Positions 1-3,927 of a DNA stretch of 6,341 nt are shown piece by piece (positions within the stretch are counted from its first letter, which is position 1; each line of letters starts with the position of its first letter). Location: NCBI GenBank assembly GCA_021827255.1, contig JAKAWO010000182.1, positions 1 to 6,341 of the forward strand, given 5' to 3'. Source of the DNA: Acidobacteriota bacterium (GTDB lineage Bacteria > Acidobacteriota > Terriglobia > UBA7540). The position numbers and the translations under genes were made by a program. The notes under the pieces are model-generated. The model ran no database searches. It was not told where the DNA came from and was given only the letters and a program-made list of their open reading frames with translations.

Positions 1-479
1 ATCTCATTTTTAAGCTGTTCCGGCGCCCACTGGGCACGGCCCAGGAATAGGCGCAGTTTTGAGGACGGGTTCTCTTTCTTGAGTTGGGCGACGATCGAGC
101 GGGAATCGAAAGTCAGATAAACATCCTGGTAGAGGCGCAGCGCGCGCGCGGGGACCTTGGAGGATTGGAAAACGAGGCTGGGTACGTGAACGTCCACCGG
201 CCCTCCAAAGTAGGCGGTCTGGGTGCGGTTCTTGAACGCCGCATTTCCCGGAAACAATTTGCCGAGCGGCACCCGGGCGGGTTTGTTGATGATCAGACCG
301 ACGACCAAAGGCAGTTTCGCGGTCGGCAGCATCAGGACGACCGAGCGCTCAAAGAAGGGATCAAGAATCTCGCGACGCGCCACCAAAAAGACCACTTTGC
401 CTTCGTCGGGTTGAGCCGCGCGGAGGGTCCTGCCTAAAAAACCGAGCGCAACACAGGCCAGGGACAAGCTCAGGACCAC
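1..479 (-). CDS. YqgE/AlgH-family protein with N-terminal export segment (partial, C terminus off the left edge)
   Basis: This minus-strand frame stays open from 539 to the window edge; the first usual start codon is GTG at 479-477, giving 159 visible residues. Family hallmarks, in order, are DPFFERSVVLM (residues 40-50), GLIINKP (61-67), YFGGPVDVH (90-98) and LRLFLGRAQWAPEQL (142-156). These match the conserved blocks of YqgE/AlgH (DUF179) proteins, about 185 aa long, so roughly the last 25-40 residues are missing. The family's biochemical role is poorly defined; AlgH is a reported regulator of alginate production. The odd part is the N terminus. Residues 1-16 are strongly hydrophobic (VVLSLSLACVALGFLG), followed by RTLRAAQPDEGK, which looks like a signal peptide with a possible cut after AA; ordinary YqgE proteins are cytosolic. 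The start is uncertain: no good Shine-Dalgarno precedes GTG 479, and in-frame codons upstream to 539 add K and R residues. Family call firm, start weak. Confidence 0.85.
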   Translation of the reverse strand, partial: MVLSLSLACVALGFLGRTLRAAQPDEGKVVFLVARREILDPFFERSVVLMLPTAKLPLVVGLIINKPARVPLGKLFPGNAAFKNRTQTAYFGGPVDVHVPSLVFQSSKVPARALRLYQDVYLTFDSRSIVAQLKKENPSSKLRLFLGRAQWAPEQLKNE

Positions 480-550
480 CCAGCGGCCGAACTGACTTTT
501 GCCGGATTGTACGGTTTCCTCAAGCGGCCCGGACGTTGTTCAGGATCTTG

Positions 551-556
551 ACTATA
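551..556 (-). promoter_or_regulatory. Possible -10 element for the YqgE-like gene
   Basis: Read on the minus strand this is TATAGT, five of six matches to the sigma-70 -10 consensus, in a locally AT-rich patch. It lies about 72 bases upstream of the GTG start at 479. No convincing -35 hexamer occurs at 16-18 bases spacing, so this is only a candidate. Confidence 0.25.
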
Positions 557-688
557 TCACATCGAACCTAACCCAGAACCCAAACTTTGTCCCGGCAATA
601 AGGCCGGATCGCAGGGTCAGTTTTTCGCGCGCGGCCGAATGGCGCAGATCCCCGCAGGCTAACGGTGGCGAAGGAAGGCAGGGCCGCC

Positions 689-725
689 GTTGCGGTAGGG
701 ACGGCGGTTGGCCACCGCCCCCCGC
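689..725 (-). other. Domain VI-like hairpin with bulged branch-point A
   Basis: On the minus strand GCGG (725-722) pairs with CCGC (695-692), GGG (721-719) helps extend the stem with CCC (700-698), and GCGGT (718-714) pairs with ACCGC (708-704). The 3' strand has an unpaired TA between the CCC and CCGC blocks. The bulged A (position 696) is the eighth base from the proposed intron end at 689, where a group II branch-point adenosine is expected. The pairing was worked out by hand. Confidence 0.6.
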
Positions 726-1002
726 ACAGATCCGGACAATCTTGTCTTCCAGCGCCGGGACGCCGAGCGGCCTTCGCCGCGATGGCGGTGAACCCGATGG
801 AGCCTTCCGCTTACCTCCACGGCGTCGGTGTCCCCGAGTAAGGTGCTTTCGCGGCTGAATACCCGGCCCGCACGTTCCCCTGTCAACGCTTCGTCGCCGC
901 CTTCACAGGCAGCTCCGCATGACTCGGGGCCGATGTGGGTCGCTAATCCTTCACCGTATGGCTCTTTCATTCACTACACCTCGCCGGTCTTAACCGGCGC
1001 AC
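689..1002 (-). mobile_element. Group II intron remnant (RT-less, internally deleted)
   Basis: Read on the minus strand, the element begins GTGCGCC at 1002, matching the group II 5' consensus GUGYG. A perfect 7-bp stem follows at once (982-988 with 993-999). Next comes DNA whose minus-strand translation reads KEPYGEGLATHIGPESC and, further on, GEALTGERAG. From memory, these non-protein translations recur in the 5' ribozyme part of many bacterial group II introns, upstream of the reverse-transcriptase ORF. The other end carries CCGGATCTGTGCGG, like the 3' strand of domain V and its exit, then a domain-VI-like hairpin ending CTACCGCAAC at 689. No reverse transcriptase lies between the halves, although intact elements are about 2 kb. 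The 5' strand of domain V (AGCC.. with its GAAA-type loop) is not recognisable just before the 3' half, so the deletion seems to have removed the RT, domains II-IV and part of domain V, with a junction near 740-790. It is almost certainly unable to splice. Ends are inferred from consensus. Confidence 0.68.
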
Positions 1003-1050
1003 GAAGGTAAAGAAATGGGAAACAGGACGGCGTGGGTAGAAGCTCAAACA

Positions 1051-1075
1051 ACTACTTGATTTACAATATCTAATG
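1051..1075 (+). promoter_or_regulatory. AT-rich promoter-like patch upstream of the HD-GYP gene
   Basis: This stretch is much more AT-rich than its surroundings. TACAAT at 1062-1067 matches the -10 consensus at five of six positions, but there is no good -35 at 17 bases spacing. A transcript from here would start near 1074, leaving about 210 nt of leader before the TTG at 1285, or an almost leaderless message from the GTG at 1075. Low-confidence candidate; the rest of 1003-1284 shows only the palindrome listed separately. Confidence 0.25.
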
Positions 1076-1111
1076 TGGTACTACGGTGTGTGTTTGGAGG
1101 GGCTCATCGCG

Positions 1112-1131
1112 CCGGGCGTCAAAGCCCGGCC
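1112..1131. repeat. Perfect 7-bp inverted repeat (REP-like hairpin)
   Basis: GCCGGGC (1112-1118) and GCCCGGC (1125-1131) are exact reverse complements around a 6-base loop. No T-run follows on either strand, so it is not a classical intrinsic terminator. GC-rich palindromes of this kind are common dispersed intergenic elements in GC-rich bacteria. If the HD-GYP gene truly begins at 1075 this would be inside it; its presence slightly favours the later start. Confidence 0.5.
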
Positions 1132-1274
1132 TTGGGAAGCGGGGTATTGCCTAACGGTCGGGAGGTTGGTTCTCTGAAAGCGGCTGGATCCAAGGGGATT
1201 TCGATCAGCGCCCGGACAAAAGCTGGCAGGGCGCCGGCGCCGCGTCGAAGTGCGGCGGCGAAATCCGGCAATGG

Positions 1275-1279
1275 GGAGG
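1275..1279 (+). promoter_or_regulatory. Shine-Dalgarno that selects TTG 1285
   Basis: GGAGG lies within GGGGAGGA (1273-1280), five bases before the in-frame TTG at 1285. No comparably placed site precedes the upstream GTG at 1075, so this site is the main reason for choosing the shorter HD-GYP protein. Confidence 0.55.
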
Positions 1280-1284
1280 AACGC

Positions 1285-2241
1285 TTGATCTCATCCGACA
1301 CAACCCTGCGGGAGAATTTTCACGTCAGTGAAGCCGCCTTGCGGCAGATCGAGCTGACCTATGACGAAACGCTCCGGGCGTTGGGGGCGGCGCTCGACTT
1401 GCGGGACACGGAGACCGCCGGGCACTCCGAGCGCGTCACGCGCTATTCGCTCCAAATCGCGCGAATCATGAAGTGTCCGAGCGAGGAATTGACCCAGATC
1501 GCCCGCGGCGCGTATTTGCACGACATCGGGAAGATTGGCATTCCAGACGCGATCCTGCGCAAGGAAGGCAAGCTCGATCCGGAGGAAGTGGAACTGATGC
1601 AGGCGCACGTGCGCATTGGGTACGAACTGATCAAGCAGATAGCTTTCTTGACGCCGGTGGCGGAAATCATTCTCGCCCATCATGAATTCTACGATGGCTC
1701 GGGCTATCCGCAGGGGCTGCGCGGCGCGGCGATTCCGAAGGGGGCGCGCATCTTTGCGGTGGCCGACGCTCTCGACGCCATAACCTCCGACCGGCCCTAC
1801 CGCCGCGCCCAGCCGTTCGACGCCGCCCGCGAGGAAATCCAGCGCGAAGGCGGGCGACAGTTCGATCCTTCCGTGGTGGAGGCGTTCCTTTCAATTCCCG
1901 ATTACGCCATCCGCAGAACGGTGTTGGAGGAGCGGCGACGCTCGGCGCGGCTTCCGCTCCGCACCCTCGTCAACTGCCGCACCCAGGATGATTCTGAATT
2001 CCTCTCCACAAGCTGGGACCTGAGCGAGACCGGCATTTCCTTTACCAGCCGTCGGCGAGTGGACATTGGACAGGAGCTGGACCTCGAGTTCACCCTGCCA
2101 CCCGCCACGGAGAGGCTCCGGGCGCGCGCCAAAGTCGCCCGCCGAGAGCTGCCCGACCGCCTGGCAGTTCAATTCGTCGCCATTTCGGGATCTGCCCGTC
2201 AAACGATCCAGCATTACATCGCTCAGCGCATCCCGGTGTAG
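1285..2241 (+). CDS. HD-GYP domain c-di-GMP phosphodiesterase with C-terminal PilZ domain
   Basis: Predicted cytosolic protein of 318 aa that should hydrolyse cyclic di-GMP to pGpG/GMP at a metal centre. The HD-GYP domain covers about residues 28-205: GHSERV (46-51), the metal-binding HDIGK (79-83), AHVRIG (107-112), the paired HH of HHEFYDGSGYP (132-142, where GYP is the signature), VADALDAITSDRPYR (159-173) and the distal GRQFDP (190-195). All expected ligand-type His/Asp residues are present, so the enzyme looks active. A linker leads to a PilZ domain (about 214-316) with both c-di-GMP-binding motifs intact: RRSAR (218-222, RxxxR) and DLSETG (245-250, DxSxxG). No receiver, PAS or membrane segment is seen; residues 9-30 may form a short helix. 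I start at TTG 1285 because of its strong Shine-Dalgarno. The frame is open to GTG 1075, adding 70 residues rich in Ala, Gly and basic residues that match no domain I know. It stands alone, with non-coding DNA on both sides. Confidence 0.9.
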   Translation: MISSDTTLRENFHVSEAALRQIELTYDETLRALGAALDLRDTETAGHSERVTRYSLQIARIMKCPSEELTQIARGAYLHDIGKIGIPDAILRKEGKLDPEEVELMQAHVRIGYELIKQIAFLTPVAEIILAHHEFYDGSGYPQGLRGAAIPKGARIFAVADALDAITSDRPYRRAQPFDAAREEIQREGGRQFDPSVVEAFLSIPDYAIRRTVLEERRRSARLPLRTLVNCRTQDDSEFLSTSWDLSETGISFTSRRRVDIGQELDLEFTLPPATERLRARAKVARRELPDRLAVQFVAISGSARQTIQHYIAQRIPV

Positions 2242-2286
2242 TTTGCTTCTCTCGGCCGACTGCAGCCCTGAGGAAACACCGCCGAG

Positions 2287-2315
2287 TTCCCACCTGGAAG
2301 GGGCATGCGTATAAT
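2287..2315 (+). promoter_or_regulatory. Sigma-70-like promoter
   Basis: A perfect TATAAT -10 (2310-2315) sits 17 bases after TTCCCA (2287-2292), which matches the -35 consensus TTGACA at four of six positions. The region is unusually AT-rich for this DNA. Transcription would start near 2322, about 220 bases before the ATG at 2543, so it probably drives the secreted DUF5666-like gene and perhaps the receptor gene beyond it. Confidence 0.55.
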
Positions 2316-2321
2316 AATTTT

Positions 2322-2542
2322 CTGAGGGACGACGGACAGAGACCGGGCGCGATTCCCGGCGGCGGCGCTCCGTTGTTGCGGGGCATGAGCGGTGACCGCT
2401 CAGGGCGTTGAGAGACCCGGGGTCCTTTTGCCCTTCGTTCAACAGCCGGCGGCAGCGATCCATACAGCTTTACGTGCATTTTACAAACGGTGGAAACCCG
2501 CCTGACGCGGCAGTCGTCTAATCCTGTTTGGAGTCATCTCAG
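2322..2542 (+). other. Long palindrome-rich untranslated leader
   Basis: No protein gene is visible here. The region contains CCGGG/CCCGG (2343-2347 with 2355-2359, 7-base loop) and the palindrome TGAGCGGT/ACCGCTCA (2386-2393 with 2395-2402, one-base centre, or a 7-bp stem with a 3-base loop). A short T-run (CCTTTTG) lies at 2424-2430. It could be a structured 5' leader, a small RNA, or an operator for a dimeric repressor at the 2386-2402 palindrome. I could not match it to any riboswitch family I know, including the c-di-GMP classes. The ATG at 2543 has GGAG at 2530-2533, nine bases upstream. Confidence 0.35.
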
Positions 2543-3787
2543 ATGAAAACTCACAATCTTTGGACGATGGCGATTCTGGTCGGCACCTTCTTGCTGCCGG
2601 TCGGAGTCGTCGGCCAGCCGGCGCAGGGCGGCGCGGCGTCGCCCCAGTCGGCGATCGGCGTGGTGACGGCAAGTCAAACCGGACAGTTCACCTTGCGCAC
2701 GGATGCCGGCTCCAGCCTGGCCGTCCAGGTACCGCATGGGATCATCATTCTGCGCGTTCCGCCGGGTGCCAAAAATCTGAGTTCGGCGGTAAGGATTCCG
2801 CCCAGCGAGATTGCGCTGGGCGACCGGGTCCTGGTTCGCGGGAGCGTCGCGGCAGGCCAGAAGGCGATGACCGCCGCGTCCATCATTGTGATGACCAAGA
2901 CGGATATTCAGAAAGAGCATGCGGCTGAGCGCCTTGAATGGCAGCAGCACGGGATCGCTGGAGTCGTGAAGGCGGTTGACCCGGCGGCCAAGCAGATCAC
3001 GCTGGCGGTGCCGAACGTTCCTCCCGCGCCGACCAACCCGACGCACTTGGTGACCCTGACGCTGGCCTCGAACCCCACCCTTCTTCGCTATGCGCCGGAT
3101 TCGGTGAAGTTCAGCGAAGCCAAACCGGGCACTCTCGACCAAATTAAGCCCGGCGACCAGGTTCGCGCCCTCGGAACGCTGAGCGCCAACGGCGACGCTT
3201 TCACGGCCCAAGAAGTGGTTTCGGGAACGTTCCGCAACATTGGCGCGACGGCGATTTCCGTGAATGCGGCGAACCACGTGTTGACCGTCAAAGATCTGGC
3301 CACGGGCAAACCGCTTTTGGTCAGAATTGGCGCTGATACGAAAATGCACACTCTTCCACCGCTCGTGGCGATGATGATCGCCAGATTCAACTCGGGAGGC
3401 GGCGGAATGCCGGGACGGCCCGCCGGGGCTCCGGGCAGCGGTCCGCCCGCGAGCGGCTTTCGCCGCCCAGGAGGATTTGGCGGTGCGGCGCACGGAGGGC
3501 CGAGCGGCGCGCCCGGCAACTTCAACGCCATGCTCAACCGAACCCCAACGCTTCCGCTGAGCGCGGTGAAACCCGGCGAGCCGCTGATTGTGGTCAGCAC
3601 CGAGGGCGCCAAGCCGGGCGAGGTGACGGCCATCGCCGTGTTGGCGGGAGTCGCGCCGATCCTGGAAGCCCGGCCGAAGGGCAGCAAGAAGGTTAGGCTT
3701 GGGCCGTGGAACCTGAGCATCGGCGGTGGCGGCGGCAGTGGCGGTGGGAGTGGCACGGGCGAGAGCGGCCTGGGAGGCGGGCCTTAG
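2543..3787 (+). CDS. Secreted protein with three DUF5666-like beta modules and a Gly-rich insertion
   Basis: Protein of 414 aa with a signal peptide: Lys2, a hydrophobic core around residues 7-24 and probable cleavage near VVG/QPAQ, so it should reach the periplasm or cell surface. The mature part shows three similar beta-rich units. Unit 1 (about 38-118) has GVVTA..GQFTLRTDAG and ALGDRVLVRGSV. Unit 2 (about 137-230) has GVVKAVDPAAKQITL and IKPGDQVRALGTL. Unit 3 (about 232-370) has AISVNAANHVLTVKD and VKPGEPLIVVSTEG. The repeated pattern (G-V-V opening, later L-x-x-G-D-x-V-x-x-x-G, then T-A-x-x-I/V) fits DUF5666-type OB-like modules, whose function is unknown. Unit 3 is split by a disordered Gly/Pro/Ala loop (about 284-332), and the C terminus (394-414) is almost all Gly and Ser. 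ATG 2543 is preferred over the in-frame TTG 2528, since it places a basic residue just before the hydrophobic core. It lies 140 bases upstream of the receptor gene, same strand, possibly one transcript. Existence and export are solid; the family is from memory of pattern. Confidence 0.85.
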   Translation: MKTHNLWTMAILVGTFLLPVGVVGQPAQGGAASPQSAIGVVTASQTGQFTLRTDAGSSLAVQVPHGIIILRVPPGAKNLSSAVRIPPSEIALGDRVLVRGSVAAGQKAMTAASIIVMTKTDIQKEHAAERLEWQQHGIAGVVKAVDPAAKQITLAVPNVPPAPTNPTHLVTLTLASNPTLLRYAPDSVKFSEAKPGTLDQIKPGDQVRALGTLSANGDAFTAQEVVSGTFRNIGATAISVNAANHVLTVKDLATGKPLLVRIGADTKMHTLPPLVAMMIARFNSGGGGMPGRPAGAPGSGPPASGFRRPGGFGGAAHGGPSGAPGNFNAMLNRTPTLPLSAVKPGEPLIVVSTEGAKPGEVTAIAVLAGVAPILEARPKGSKKVRLGPWNLSIGGGGGSGGGSGTGESGLGGGP

Positions 3788-3859
3788 CTCGGCGCTCAAT
3801 CGGCGGAGGGTGCTTCCTGGCGGAAAGTTGTCCGCAGCCGGAGCGCAACCGCAAGATCC

Positions 3860-3894
3860 GCCGCCCCAGGCGAGCGTTTCCCCCCGCGGGCGGC
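3860..3894 (+). repeat. Inverted repeat in the spacer before the receptor gene
   Basis: GCCGCCC (3860-3866) pairs exactly with GGGCGGC (3888-3894) across a 21-base loop. It ends 33 bases before the receptor ATG and 21 bases before its Shine-Dalgarno. No T-run follows directly, so it is more likely an mRNA stem in the spacer than a terminator. The rest of 3788-3927 shows no gene. Confidence 0.35.
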
Positions 3895-3915
3895 AGATTC
3901 CTATACCTTTTGCTT

Positions 3916-3920
3916 GAGGA
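3916..3920 (+). promoter_or_regulatory. Strong Shine-Dalgarno of the receptor gene
   Basis: GAGGA lies seven bases before ATG 3928 within a purine-rich run. It fixes the receptor start, which also gives a well-formed signal peptide. Confidence 0.65.
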
Positions 3921-3927
3921 GAAGAGA

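Noticed and set aside
84..437. Plus-strand ORF of 117 codons
   Set aside because: It lies antisense to the well-supported YqgE/AlgH-family frame, whose conserved motifs explain the region.
499..858. Plus-strand ORF of 119 codons
   Set aside because: It overlaps the YqgE-like gene's upstream region and the intron, is rich in Arg/Pro/Gly as expected of an out-of-frame reading, and has no start-site support.
659..970. Minus-strand ORF of 103 codons beginning MKEPYGEGLATHIGPESC
   Set aside because: This is a familiar spurious translation of group II intron ribozyme sequence. It crosses the domain VI hairpin and has no protein family, so I annotate the DNA as intron remnant, not as a gene.
1891..2463. 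Minus-strand ORF of 190 codons overlapping the end of the HD-GYP-PilZ gene and the leader
   Set aside because: It overlaps the conserved PilZ motifs on the other strand, and its translation shows no family features.
2322..2542. c-di-GMP riboswitch in the leader, suggested by the neighbouring HD-GYP gene
   Set aside because: I could not find the conserved core sequences of the c-di-GMP-I or c-di-GMP-II classes; the hairpins alone do not support that call.
3721..3782. G-rich tract as a G-quadruplex or tandem repeat array
   Set aside because: It is explained by a run of Gly/Ser codons at the end of the secreted protein. G runs are mostly only two or three long, so a quadruplex is not compelling.
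2534..3799. Minus-strand ORF of 421 codons
   Set aside because: Antisense shadow of the secreted DUF5666-like gene. The translation is Arg/His/Gly-rich with no domain, and the plus-strand frame has a signal peptide and internal repeats.
3860..3894. Intrinsic terminator between the secreted-protein and receptor genes
   Set aside because: The 7-bp stem has a 21-base loop and is followed by AGATTCC, not a T-run, so termination is unlikely on sequence alone.
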